Shown: piece by piece, positions 53,380-62,090 of the stretch
Layout: each line of letters begins with the position of its first letter
Numbering within the stretch: position 1 is the first letter of the stretch
DNA from: Methanolobus sp.
GTDB taxonomy: Archaea > Halobacteriota > Methanosarcinia > Methanosarcinales > Methanosarcinaceae
DNA: 64,000 nucleotides
Direction: 5' to 3'
Assembly (NCBI RefSeq): GCF_016278365.1
Contig: NZ_JADQBZ010000003.1
Coordinates: 1-64,000 of the forward strand
Made by a program: the position numbers and the translations under genes
The notes under the pieces: model-generated
What the model saw: only the letters and a program-made list of their open reading frames with translations
Databases searched by the model: none
Told to the model about the DNA's origin: nothing

Positions 53380-54915
53380 ATGAACTTAAAATCCTGCTTT
53401 GATAAGTCTTCAATCAAAAAAGTAAACCATAATAAAAGCAAAATACCTTTAAATAGCGAGTTTTATTTTAAAATTGGGAGCTACTTTCTTTTAGCAGGTG
53501 TTTGCATTTTACTCATCCCAATTACATCTAATACTGAATTAATGTTTTCCGATGCAAATAGCGCCCGTTACATGATTAGCACTTTGATTCAAAGTGAAGC
53601 GGCTATTTTTGGAGTTGTTATAACATTAAGTTTGGTTGTAGTCCAACTAAGTGCAAGTTCTTTTTCACCAAGAGTTACAGAGATATTTATGAATTTTAAA
53701 AAAAACCCTGACTTTTACGTGTTAATACTAATTTATTTAGGGGTCATGGTTTATAGTACCTTAATATTAAAAATTATTACCGATGATTTAAATTATGGAC
53801 AAAACTTTGATATTCAAACATGTATTTGGAGTACTTTTTTTCTTGCTTTTTTTGCATTTCTTGCACTTATTATCTACATAAAACGTACAATGAATTTATT
53901 GAAACCACAAAACATCATTAATATCTTATCTGAACACATAACATCTGAAAACCTTGAAGAATATCTTGTTAAAGCCATTGGATACAAAATATTGTTAGAA
54001 CCATCTAGGTTTAAAATAATAACTCATATCAAGTACAAAATAGACTCGTTGAGTTATCTGTTAGGTATTACCAACTATGATAAAGAAGATGATGATCCTC
54101 TTTTGCCATTAGTAGATATAATTCGGGGTTCTTTGATGAAATATGATTATGAAACATCTACAAAGGCACTTAAAACACTCGAAGATAAAATTGTCAATTT
54201 AATTGAAGAAGATGACTTTGATACTTTAAAATACTGCCGATATGCACCTAAAGATGTGGACTATTCTAAAATATCAGTTGGGGCAGCAAACTTCAAAGAA
54301 TATCAACATTATCTAATAAAGAAAATCTACAAAAATATTTTTAATCACTTTGAAAGGATGGGACAATTAGCAATAAAGCATCTTGACTATCACTCATCTA
54401 GAGAAATTATTACAATCATAAGCCATTTAATAAATAAAATTTTGGAAAAAGAAAGTGTAAACGATCAGGCAAAGGCAACAATTAATGAAGGTTTACTTTC
54501 TTTACAAACAATAGGAATAACCGCTTCTGAGAACAATATGAATGATATTGTTACGGATGTTTCAAAAGAGATTCTAGAAATTGGTCATCTTTGTATATCA
54601 CAACAGCTAGGTTCCAATGCACATAAATCTTGTGAGATATTAATTAAATTAAATCCTAACTCTGTCCATACATGGTTATTTGCGGGAGACACAGCTTTTT
54701 TGTTGGAAATGTATACTAACGCAATTAATGCTTTTAAAAAAGCCAACGAAATTGAAGAAACTCCGCAAGCTTACTCCAAATTAAAGAATATTTATAAAAA
54801 ATTAGGGTTTAAGAATGAAGAAGAAGTTGCTTTAAGTGAAGAACTTTCTCTTTTGAAGAAGGAGGCATATAAAACAGACATTTCTTCAATAATTGATGAT
54901 TTAGGTACCAGCTAG
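53380..54915 (+). CDS. DUF2254-like membrane protein with C-terminal TPR
   Basis: The 511-residue protein has four N-terminal spans and the DUF2254 signature: ISTLIQSEAAIFGVVITLSL followed by VVVQLSASSFSPRV. The long cytoplasmic part ends in a tetratricopeptide-like repeat (AGDTAFLLEMYTNAINAFKK, then KLKNIYKKLGF). DUF2254 function is unknown; the fusion to TPR suggests a sensing or scaffolding role. The ATG follows a weak AAAGAG. Confidence 0.65.
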   Translation: MNLKSCFDKSSIKKVNHNKSKIPLNSEFYFKIGSYFLLAGVCILLIPITSNTELMFSDANSARYMISTLIQSEAAIFGVVITLSLVVVQLSASSFSPRVTEIFMNFKKNPDFYVLILIYLGVMVYSTLILKIITDDLNYGQNFDIQTCIWSTFFLAFFAFLALIIYIKRTMNLLKPQNIINILSEHITSENLEEYLVKAIGYKILLEPSRFKIITHIKYKIDSLSYLLGITNYDKEDDDPLLPLVDIIRGSLMKYDYETSTKALKTLEDKIVNLIEEDDFDTLKYCRYAPKDVDYSKISVGAANFKEYQHYLIKKIYKNIFNHFERMGQLAIKHLDYHSSREIITIISHLINKILEKESVNDQAKATINEGLLSLQTIGITASENNMNDIVTDVSKEILEIGHLCISQQLGSNAHKSCEILIKLNPNSVHTWLFAGDTAFLLEMYTNAINAFKKANEIEETPQAYSKLKNIYKKLGFKNEEEVALSEELSLLKKEAYKTDISSIIDDLGTS

Positions 54916-55043
54916 GCATAATCAACCAACCTCTTCACTGCCGGAGTGTTCAAATTCAAATCTCCATTTTCTCTTATCCTTTGCTTAATCCCCTGAAACC
55001 TGCTCCTAGAAACTCCCATAACTTCTGCTTCTGTTTGTGACAT
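54912..55043 (-). pseudogene. Relic with a helix-rich C-terminal tail related to the 57.8-kb fragment
   Basis: The minus-strand frame reads KVLRMSQTEAEVMGVSRSRF, QGIKQRIRENGDLNLNTPAV and KRLVDYA. It aligns without gaps over about 44 residues with the end of the fragment at 57836-58318 and loosely with the Cas1 tail pattern. The rest of the gene is gone. Its stop overlaps the convergent stop of the DUF2254-like gene. Confidence 0.5.
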
Positions 55044-55128
55044 TCTTAGTACCTTTTCCTAATCTCTTGCATATTGATAAATTCCTGAAGTTTCTTATGA
55101 AACCAATTAAACAATAAAATAAATATAT

Positions 55129-55360
55129 TTTTGTCGTTGCCAGTTATTTCAAAATAAGAGATGGCGTTAGATATGTAAACAAAGCATTACTTGTTGTTGC
55201 CGCCGTTAGAGAAAATGGTTACAGAGATATTGGGTTGAAAATAGCTGATAATGAAAAATCGATGTTCCGGGAAGATATTTTGTTGATTTAACAGAGAGAG
55301 GATTAAAGGGTATAAAATTGGTTGTTTCTGATGTCACAAAGGGATTCAGAAAGCAATAGA
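55129..55360 (+). pseudogene. IS256-family transposase, central catalytic fragment
   Basis: Plus-strand frames read FVVASYFKIRDGVRYVNKAL, VAAVRENGYRDIGLKIADNE and, after a frameshift, DLTERGLKGIKLVVSDVTKG. These match the catalytic core of IS256/Mutator-type transposases. The first catalytic aspartate (VDASYFK) is valine here. The piece has no start, no end and at least one frameshift. Confidence 0.75.
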
Positions 55361-55443
55361 TGGGCAGCGTAACTAATTTTCTGTAAAATACAATAGTCCT
55401 GTACCTCTTAGAATAATTGGACAAACTAAGAAGGTACAGAACC

Positions 55444-55599
55444 ATGAATCTATATGACCTTTTAGAAGATTATTTTGTCGATAGTGAAGATGCTGTAAAG
55501 ACTCTTATAACCTGTTTCTTGAACCATGTTATGGAAGTTGAGGCCTTACAGCAATCCGGTGCAGGAAAATATGAAGGCAGTGTCTCACATTTGCTGTAA
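55444..55599 (+). pseudogene. IS256-family transposase, N-terminal fragment
   Basis: ATG at 55444 opens a frame MNLYDLLEDYFVDSEDAVKT followed by CFLNHVMEVEALQQSGAGKY, the typical N-terminus of these transposases, then runs into a stop after 51 codons. It stands downstream of the catalytic fragment, so the two come from different insertions. The preceding bases (about 55396-55440) may be a transposon end. Confidence 0.75.
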
Positions 55600-55622
55600 A
55601 TTCCCTATACCTCTATTTGTTC

Positions 55623-55745
55623 TTATTCTTCCATAGATAAATATCTGTTTCCTGTGATCCATTCTTCATTGATATCTATCAATATTGAGACTTGCAGTCT
55701 CAATAGCGACTCATCATTAGAGAATGCCCCAATGACCTTACTTCT
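55623..55745 (-). pseudogene. IS256-family transposase, C-terminal fragment
   Basis: On the minus strand the frame reads SKVIGAFSNDESLLRLQVSI, LIDINEEWITGNRYLSMEE and a stop, the usual end of archaeal IS256-type transposases. It lies in the opposite orientation to the two neighbouring fragments, so at least two separate insertions decayed here. Confidence 0.75.
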
Positions 55746-55872
55746 CCTTTTGAAACAGTAATCAGATTATGATTTTCAAAAATTCCGAAAATACTAACAA
55801 CCTAAATAAATAGCATAATAATAGCATAATCTAAGAAATGACAAAAAATCTAACAGTCTGCTTTGAATTTAA

Positions 55873-57825
55873 TTATTTACCACAACAGTGCTTATATTTT
55901 TTATTTGAACCACACCAACATCGATTGTTTTTACTCAACCTTCCGGTTTCTAGTTTTTCACGGATAATTTCAGTCGGATTTTTTTTTCTCATCGGTTTTT
56001 CGGCATGGTCGATCTCACCTTGAAGATAAGAATAGTACTTTTCAATACCTGAACTATATCCATGTATCAGTGTAAATTTTGATGGAGGCAGATCACTTGT
56101 TTTTGAAAGTGTACCATGATTCAAAAAATAACCTAGAAAATCAATTTCATCGAGTGAACTGATTTCTCGAGTTTGCTCCAAATTGACTCGCTCTATCAGA
56201 TATTTAATGAAGTCATCTGAATTCTCTAATATTTCAGTTATAATTAACAAATCGTATATGCTTACGGCAAATGGATAATGATTGCCACACAACAGTTCTG
56301 AATCCCATAATTTTACTGTGTTTAGAGAAGTTGAATATTCTTGGAACGATTCTAAAGTGATATTGACAAGAAAAATATGATTGTAGTCTCCTTTTTTGAT
56401 TTTCATGATTTCTTTTTGATTTTTACGATTGCTATCATAGAAAACTACTTGGTCTGAGCTCGAAATATATTTAAGTGCTCTTTTCGACTGCTCAAAAGCA
56501 TCAGTGATATTTTTCTTGAAGTCACCTTTAGATACTGTTAAAATATCCTTCCTTCCAGCAATACTCCGTCTCTTTTTAGCTTTAATTTCTACAAGAAGCA
56601 AATTATCATTGTATGAAACGATTCCATCAATTTCAGGATCTTTATCTTCCTCTTCTTCATTAATGGGATAATAAAGATTCTCATGAATTGTAGCAGTTGG
56701 AAAGATGTTATTCAACAGTTCAAATGATTTTTGTGCAAAATACTTACCTTTTATTTTAGCATAGTTGTTGAACTCTTTTTCAGAAAATAGCGATTCTATA
56801 ATAGGGATAACATTTCTTACAAGATGCGGGGTCAAAAAACAATAGTAATTTCCATCTATAGATATGATTGGTTTTAAATCAGTTTTGCTTTCGTCTAGAG
56901 GTAACGTCCAATGTTTATTGCAACCAAATGTTAAAGACAACAAATTAAGAACATTTTCGTTTATTCTATTATTGACAATTATTTTATAGCTCTCCTTGGA
57001 ACCAATACTCATTACATCTTGTTGGTATTGTTCTAGTAACTCCTCACCGATATAACTTATATACTCATCAATTTGAGTTTTAAGATCATCGGATTCTTCA
57101 AAATTCTCCTTTGCAAATTTAAGAAAATCATCGTGTCTTTCTTTCGATTTGGTTGCTTTATCCTTCATAAAAGCAATTTTTTGCCTTTCGACTTCATCAA
57201 TAGTTTTAAAGTATTCTTCTATTGTGAATCCGTATTTCTTCAAAACTCCTTCTAATCGAGAATCAGAAAATAACTCTAAAGATATTTTCTTATAGTGAAG
57301 AGGGAACGCATCACCCCTGATAAGCAAAAAATTGGTGATTGTTTTATAAAGAATTTTTTTTTCAATTGGGTTTAACGATTCATCTAAGTAATTATCGTAC
57401 AGTAAATAATCACGTAGAGCGTTATGAAAATCATCCAGAATCTCAAGTAACTTCTTAATATATTCATAATTTGAAGTTTCACGATAATATTCATATTTAT
57501 TTTTTAAAATTATATTTTGAACTATCTCAACTTCCAATTGGCTATTAGTAGATTCATATTCACTATATTGTTCTGGATTAACAATCAAATTCTCTGTTGT
57601 AACATACCCTAAAGCATCTAAAGGATTAAAATGATCTAAAATTAATGTCTCTATTTCAGAGAGTAAATTATACATTTTCTGTTTTATTAACGGAAAATCA
57701 ACTATCATCTTTTGCTTTACGTCTTTATTATCATCCTCACTCAAATTAGATTTATAAATTATTGACCGACCTTTTCGTTTTATGGTTATAGGTCCACACT
57801 CTATAACTTCATCATATTTGCTCAT
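55873..57825 (-). CDS. Large protein with PD-(D/E)XK-like core and C-terminal SEC-C zinc motif
   Basis: The 650-residue protein has a helical N-terminal half, a nuclease-like core with PEIDGIV (D400) and LLVEIKAKK (E413, K415) and a C-terminal SEC-C motif with C636, C638, C647 and C648 (CWCGSNKKYKHCCGK). SEC-C motifs bind zinc and contact nucleic acid or protein partners. The combination suggests a DNA- or RNA-targeting enzyme, perhaps for defence. No methylase partner is adjacent. The gene is intact in an area full of relics. Confidence 0.65.
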   Translation of the reverse strand: MSKYDEVIECGPITIKRKGRSIIYKSNLSEDDNKDVKQKMIVDFPLIKQKMYNLLSEIETLILDHFNPLDALGYVTTENLIVNPEQYSEYESTNSQLEVEIVQNIILKNKYEYYRETSNYEYIKKLLEILDDFHNALRDYLLYDNYLDESLNPIEKKILYKTITNFLLIRGDAFPLHYKKISLELFSDSRLEGVLKKYGFTIEEYFKTIDEVERQKIAFMKDKATKSKERHDDFLKFAKENFEESDDLKTQIDEYISYIGEELLEQYQQDVMSIGSKESYKIIVNNRINENVLNLLSLTFGCNKHWTLPLDESKTDLKPIISIDGNYYCFLTPHLVRNVIPIIESLFSEKEFNNYAKIKGKYFAQKSFELLNNIFPTATIHENLYYPINEEEEDKDPEIDGIVSYNDNLLLVEIKAKKRRSIAGRKDILTVSKGDFKKNITDAFEQSKRALKYISSSDQVVFYDSNRKNQKEIMKIKKGDYNHIFLVNITLESFQEYSTSLNTVKLWDSELLCGNHYPFAVSIYDLLIITEILENSDDFIKYLIERVNLEQTREISSLDEIDFLGYFLNHGTLSKTSDLPPSKFTLIHGYSSGIEKYYSYLQGEIDHAEKPMRKKNPTEIIREKLETGRLSKNNRCWCGSNKKYKHCCGK

Positions 57826-57835
57826 AAATTATGAA

Positions 57836-58318
57836 CTAAGATGCACATGTATAAGTATTTTTTGAAATAGTCGAGAAGAAGTTCTCCACCAAAACTTTTA
57901 GCGCCCCCTTCCCATAATTCAGCTTCTTGACTTGCTTTATCTTATCTTTTGTTCTTTTTAGTACTCCTGTCCATAATCCCCATTCTCTTGCGTCCTTAGG
58001 TTCCAGAGAAAGCGCCGATTCATGAAAAGTCTTGAAATCAATATATGTTTCAACTTTATTGCTCTCTAATTCCTGCATTTCAACCTTATTGGCTTCCTTG
58101 CCAATGTACACGCATCCTTTAGGTTTCAGGTGTCTCCTTTGCAGTATTCCAGTATTTCCTTCAAATTTGGCTTCAGGATGATTTATGTATTCAAGGAATA
58201 CGTCACTTAATGGTTTCCAGTACTCTCTTCCAGAAAGTATGTTTCTTATAATGTAGTCTATGACCTCTTTCTCAACTGCTACCTGTAGATTTTTGTTGAA
58301 AGGAGCAATTGGTTTAAT
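57836..58318 (-). pseudogene. N-terminally truncated gene of unknown family
   Basis: The frame is open from 58318 to the stop at 57836 and reads PFNKNLQVAVEKEVIDYIIR, GREYWKPLSDVFLEYINHPE, RRHLKPKGCVYIGKEANKV and finally LSLEPKDAREWGLWTGVLKR with LNYGKGALKVLVENF. It begins directly after a TAG, and its first available start is a GTG at 58111, deep inside conserved-looking sequence, so the 5' part is lost. The C-terminal 44 residues match the relic at 54.9 kb. Confidence 0.55.
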
Positions 58319-58851
58319 CTACTCTTCATATTTGTCATATTTATAAAAGCAAAGTTTTATGTTTTAATTTATATTAACAAGCAAGTATTTAATTTCATTT
58401 ACCATCTAATATTCATTGGTAAAAATGAATTTTTGACTTACATTCCTATAAAATAAAATTCTATTGAAAATAAATTTATTCTGAATAAGCATTCCCTCTA
58501 TATAAGTGTTCTCTTAATTTTTCAGAAAAACTTATATAATATTACTACGTTGCAGAGCCTCTGCAATACGATTATTGAAGGGATACAGATATATAGATTA
58601 AATTCCATGTATAGTTGTACACAAAAATAATGTGTACATAAGATAAATTATTTCAAAATCCCCAGAATTCAAGAAATCAAATAATTTGTAAAAATTATGA
58701 TTATGGACATTAGTTGAAAACATAGACACTTGATAAAATGAAGAAATTAAGCATGGGTTAATTTCCATACTAATTCTTTGCAAAAATAAGGGGATTTGAA
58801 ATGGATTTATTATGATGAAAGTAGAAAATAGAAAATAGAATTGGTGAAAAG
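58319..58851. other. Non-coding region with promoter block and long leader
   Basis: This A+T-rich stretch contains the conserved promoter-like block at 58519-58583, about 270 bases upstream of the small acidic protein gene. No coding frame is seen. If the block is the promoter, the transcript would have an untranslated leader of nearly 300 bases. Confidence 0.5.
58519..58583 (+). promoter_or_regulatory. Conserved promoter-like block, copy A
   Basis: The block reads TTTTCAGAAAAACTTATATA at its start, then carries ACTAC, GCAGAGCCT and GAAGGGA. It matches 61823-61886 in about three quarters of positions. The purine-rich CAGAAAAACTT followed by TATATAA looks like a BRE plus TATA box. The rest of the block lies where the transcript would begin. 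Confidence 0.55.
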
Positions 58852-59094
58852 ATGAATAATTGTAAAAAAGGAATAAATCGCATACGAATAGTGGATTGTA
58901 TTTCAGAAGAAAATGTCGGCCCCATTGCAATGAAAGAGTTTCTGACAGAAGCTTACTACGTTACTGATGCAATGCCGAAAGTTCTTAGTCCAGAAATAAT
59001 CGATAAACTAGAAAATGATGTATATTCCAGTGATGAAATTGAAGCATTGTACTGGTTGGCTACAAAGAGATACGATGCCCTACTAGGATTATAA
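58852..59094 (+). CDS. Small acidic protein, paralogue A
   Basis: The 80-residue product has a variable N-terminus and a conserved 48-residue C-terminal part (EAYYVTDAMPKVLSPEIIDK, then YSSDEIEALYWLATKRYDAL). It is clearly homologous to the protein encoded at 62091-62360. No known domain is recognised; it is predicted all-helical and soluble. GGTGAAAAG precedes the ATG, and a hairpin terminator follows. Confidence 0.68.
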   Translation: MNNCKKGINRIRIVDCISEENVGPIAMKEFLTEAYYVTDAMPKVLSPEIIDKLENDVYSSDEIEALYWLATKRYDALLGL

Positions 59095-59106
59095 TAGGTA
59101 TTGTAG

Positions 59107-59140
59107 AAGGTCACAATCAATATTGATTGATGGCCTTTTT
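59107..59140 (+). terminator. Hairpin terminator after paralogue A
   Basis: AAGGTCA-CAATCA pairs with TGATTG-ATGGCCTT around an ATAT loop, with one bulged A, and is followed by TTT. It lies between convergent genes and could serve both. Confidence 0.7.
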
Positions 59141-59148
59141 CAATATAT

Positions 59149-60120
59149 TTAAAACTTAATCATCTCTCCTTTTTCGGTAACTCCCTTTCCAACTATCACA
59201 ATTCCATCCTCTTTCATCTCCCAGATAGAAAACTGACTCCCATATATCTGATCAGGATTCATTTGCTTTACATGCTGCCTTTCAAATTCTTTATTGCTCT
59301 TCGATAAAAACTCTACTGAATTGCTAGAATACCATTTAACTCCTTTTACCTTCACCGGTACTACATATCCCCATTCCTGAAAGAAATATACATCAAGATA
59401 CATTCTGTTACTCAAATAGTATAATGCTACCTTTTTGCGGTGAATAGCAAGTTGTGATTTTTGATCTTCTCGCACTAGTTTAGATGGATTTACAGGTTCT
59501 GCTTTCTGTTTATTATTGAAAGATTGAGTTTTTTGATTTCGCAATTGCTGCTTCAATCGATTATTTTCTAGGACAACCTCATTATATTTAATTCTCAAGG
59601 TATCATTTTCAGACATTGTTTCGACATAATACTTGTCGTTGACAATAAGATCTTCTTTCTTTTCTTCCATAATATCAATGAGGTGAGTAATCATTCCAAC
59701 GTCTGAATAGTGAGTACCTAGATTGTCATTGACATACTCAATCAATACTTCAGGAGACATCTTCATTCTTTCCTCGGCCAGTTTTTGGAGAAATTCCGGT
59801 TGCTGTTCTATCAATCGTAGCATCTTGTGATGTAGTCCTTCCTCTTTTAATCTCAATCTTCTCTGAGGGTCATCCAAGAATTTCTGGCCACTAGAAGTGA
59901 GTGCATATGTCCTTTTCCTTTGAAATGGATTTGATGATTTTTTTGCATCTCCAGCAAATTTCAAGAATCCCCGCCTCTTAATCATATTGAGGCCACTCCG
60001 GAAGGAGTTATAATTGCCTTTATATTCGATGTGGTTGAAAATATCTCTGCAGGTCACATGACCATCTGCAATAGCAGAACATATCAGGTACTTCAGTTCA
60101 CCACTCCCATAGTTTTTCAT
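59149..60120 (-). CDS. Winged-helix protein with central coiled coil
   Basis: The 323-residue protein begins with a winged-helix domain (LKYLICSAIADGHVTCRDIF, then MIKRRGFLKFAGD and a KRTYALTSSG wing). A coiled coil lies at about residues 165-205 (NDTLRIKYNEVVLENNRLKQ), and the C-terminus is a separate domain of unknown type. It is probably a DNA-binding regulator. GGAG precedes the ATG at good spacing, and a palindromic operator-like site sits at the expected transcript start. Confidence 0.65.
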   Translation of the reverse strand: MKNYGSGELKYLICSAIADGHVTCRDIFNHIEYKGNYNSFRSGLNMIKRRGFLKFAGDAKKSSNPFQRKRTYALTSSGQKFLDDPQRRLRLKEEGLHHKMLRLIEQQPEFLQKLAEERMKMSPEVLIEYVNDNLGTHYSDVGMITHLIDIMEEKKEDLIVNDKYYVETMSENDTLRIKYNEVVLENNRLKQQLRNQKTQSFNNKQKAEPVNPSKLVREDQKSQLAIHRKKVALYYLSNRMYLDVYFFQEWGYVVPVKVKGVKWYSSNSVEFLSKSNKEFERQHVKQMNPDQIYGSQFSIWEMKEDGIVIVGKGVTEKGEMIKF

Positions 60121-60146
60121 TTAATCACTCCAAAAGTTTCTACTAA

Positions 60147-60168
60147 TGTCCACTATTAATTGTGGACA
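60147..60168. promoter_or_regulatory. Operator-like palindrome TGTCCAC-N8-GTGGACA
   Basis: The two seven-base arms are perfectly symmetrical around TATTAATT. Read on the minus strand, the site lies just after the TATA box (AAATTTATATAG) of the winged-helix gene, over the probable transcript start, and 27 bases before the ATG. Such a position is typical of a repressor site, most simply for the gene's own product. Confidence 0.6.
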
Positions 60169-60313
60169 CTATATAAATTTAATTATAAACAAGATTTGAA
60201 AAACAGAATGCTATTGATAGATGTTTCCAGAAAAGGCAAAGTAAAATGTTACTTAATTTCAATGAAATATGTGAAACAGCATTCAGCAATCTAGTTAATA
60301 GACTCCTAAGATT

Positions 60314-60338
60314 CGACAAACTAAAATTAAATTTGTCG
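60314..60338. promoter_or_regulatory. Palindrome CGACAAA-N11-TTTGTCG
   Basis: Perfect seven-base arms lie about 110 bases upstream of the DUF1699 gene. The sequence differs from the TGTCCAC palindrome, so it would bind another factor, or it could be a hairpin of no regulatory role. Confidence 0.35.
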
Positions 60339-60447
60339 TTTATTAAATAGTTAAAGCAGATAAATGGATATCAAATATATTATACCTTTAAATATATTGA
60401 TATATTTTCTATAGAAAAGTAATTTTTTCAATGCCTTGGAGAGAAAA

Positions 60448-60849
60448 ATGAAGATCAGAGTTATAAGTGCAAGAGAAGAGATAAATTCTCTTGGATCAGA
60501 CGAGCAGATAATACATCTTGCATTCAGGCCATCAAATACAGACGTTCTAACTCTTGTATTGAAATGCCCTAACGCTAAAGCTCTCCATGTCCCACATTCC
60601 TATATGAAATCCATTTCGAAATCAACTCAAATGTTCCTTGAAATGAAAGGGATTGCTCTCCTTGAAGGCGATGTATGGGGTCATAGGAAGGACATTAATG
60701 AGTATTCAGAGGTCTCACAGAGCGTTTATGATCGTATTGATCAATACCGGACAGAAGGACTTTCAGATGATGAAATTGAAGTAAAGTTGAGCAGAGAAAC
60801 GAAATGGGGTGCCGATTTTATAAGATTTATATTGAAAAGAAGTAGCTAA
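60448..60849 (+). CDS. DUF1699 family protein
   Basis: The 133-residue protein matches DUF1699, a family largely confined to Methanosarcinales: MKIRVISAREEINSL, IIHLAFRPSNTDVL, KSTQMFLEMKGIALLEGDVW and GHRKDINEY. The C-terminal half resembles a helix-turn-helix (GLSDDEIEVKLSRETKWG). Function is unknown. The frame extends to a TTG upstream, but GGAGAG stands correctly before the ATG at 60448. Confidence 0.85.
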   Translation: MKIRVISAREEINSLGSDEQIIHLAFRPSNTDVLTLVLKCPNAKALHVPHSYMKSISKSTQMFLEMKGIALLEGDVWGHRKDINEYSEVSQSVYDRIDQYRTEGLSDDEIEVKLSRETKWGADFIRFILKRSS

Positions 60850-60899
60850 TGAGGAGTTTCCTAACTCTTCTATTATCTTCTTAAGGGTGTCCAGTATTT

Positions 60900-60991
60900 A
60901 TTCCTACAATAACAACCCCATTCATTTTGTCCCCTCCGTCACCATTAGTGCCGTAGGCACATTCACCAGACAATAAGAACTACCAAAACCT
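60900..60991. repeat. Dispersed repeat, copy 1 (GTGCC hairpin)
   Basis: This copy shares CAATAACAA, ATTCATT, AGTGCCG-AGGCACA, TTCACC-GACAATAAGAA and AAAACCT with the second copy at 61564-61658. The hairpin GTGCC-GTA-GGCAC is at 60948-60960. Confidence 0.55.
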
Positions 60992-61563
60992 CACTCTATA
61001 ATTCTAAATTAATTGAGTTCCAACGCTTTTTTCAAAATCCATTACATGTTATAGAGTAGTTAAAAATATTATGGAATACAATACCCATAGGCTTTGGATA
61101 AAAAGAAAGGTGTCCAAAAACAGAACCCAAGATTAATACCAGTATAAATTGTAACCAAATTTACTACTAAATTGTATTAACTAGGTTGCGTTTCTTTTAA
61201 GCATCATACGTACTTAAGTTTTTTATAAAAAGTGGTGGTTTGACATTGGGTATGTATGCAAATGATAAAGATAAAGCAATTTAACTCATCATGGAACAAG
61301 GATATTCATCATTGAGAAGCTGTAGCAGATGACTGGCAGTATATACTCTTGAGATGGCTCTGGTAAATCTCTATAATTCATTTGAGAGGTTTTTACAGAT
61401 TATTAAGGTGAATGTCTAGCTGAAGGGAATTAAGGCTTACAGGAGAATTATAGGTAATTTACAAGTACTCAATCTTCTCCGTATGAAAAGAGAATGAAGA
61501 AGATCTAAATAGATATTCATGCTACAATGGATACTTGTTCCTACTTTTAAAGCAAATCATATT

Positions 61564-61658
61564 ATTCTATAAGCAATAACAAACATTCATTCTCATGATC
61601 CTCCATCTCCAAGTGCCGAAGGCACAACTTCACCTGACAATAAGAATCAGGAAAACCT
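61564..61658. repeat. Dispersed repeat, copy 2 (GTGCC hairpin)
   Basis: This copy has the same order of blocks as copy 1, with the hairpin GTGCC-GAA-GGCAC at 61613-61625. The stem is unchanged while the loop and flanks have diverged. Confidence 0.55.
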
Positions 61659-61822
61659 ATTTTTATGGTTAGAGTTGTGCCATAGTAGATTTAATTCAAA
61701 TGCCAATTCGTGTCTGGGAATTTTAGGTTGATTAAGCACATAGATGAATCATGGCAAGTTCTGCAAAACTCTCATTGTACATTTAAAATGTAGTACTCGT
61801 AATATATAATCCTTTCTAAAAA

Positions 61823-61886
61823 TTTTCAGAAAAACTTTTATAGTACCACTACTATGGCAAAGCCTATAGATGTCGATTTTAAGGGA
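61823..61886 (+). promoter_or_regulatory. Conserved promoter-like block, copy B
   Basis: The block TTTTCAGAAAAACTTTTATA, followed by ACTAC, GCAAAGCCT and AAGGGA, matches 58519-58583. It lies about 205 bases before the gene of paralogue B. A BRE-like purine run precedes TTTATAG. Confidence 0.55.
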
Positions 61887-62090
61887 AAGTTATTTAAATT
61901 ATTAATGAATCTAGTATAATGTGCAAAAAATAGAAATGCATAAAAAAGAACTTGTTTCACAGTTTAATAATTAGGGTAAATCTGAAAATTAATTAAGAAT
62001 AATGATTTAATTAAATAATTATTGACTTCTGTAATGAAAAACTGTGTCTTGAAATAAGTTCTGCACTTTAAATATAAAAAGAGGTATAAG

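Larger units (their letters stand above)
60121..60447. other. Divergent promoter region
   Basis: This gap separates the winged-helix gene from the DUF1699 gene. It contains two palindromes (60147-60168 and 60314-60338) and several A+T-rich TATA-like blocks, including TATATAAATTT at about 60171-60181 for the minus-strand gene and TATTATACC at about 60378 for the plus-strand gene. Confidence 0.5.
60850..62090. other. 1.2-kb non-coding region with duplicated segments
   Basis: No intact gene is seen. Two copies of a segment of about 92-95 bases (60900-60991 and 61564-61658) share a conserved GTGCC-GNA-GGCAC hairpin. The stretch 61230-61500 may be decayed coding sequence but gives no recognisable frame. 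The promoter-like block of paralogue B lies at its right end. Confidence 0.5.
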
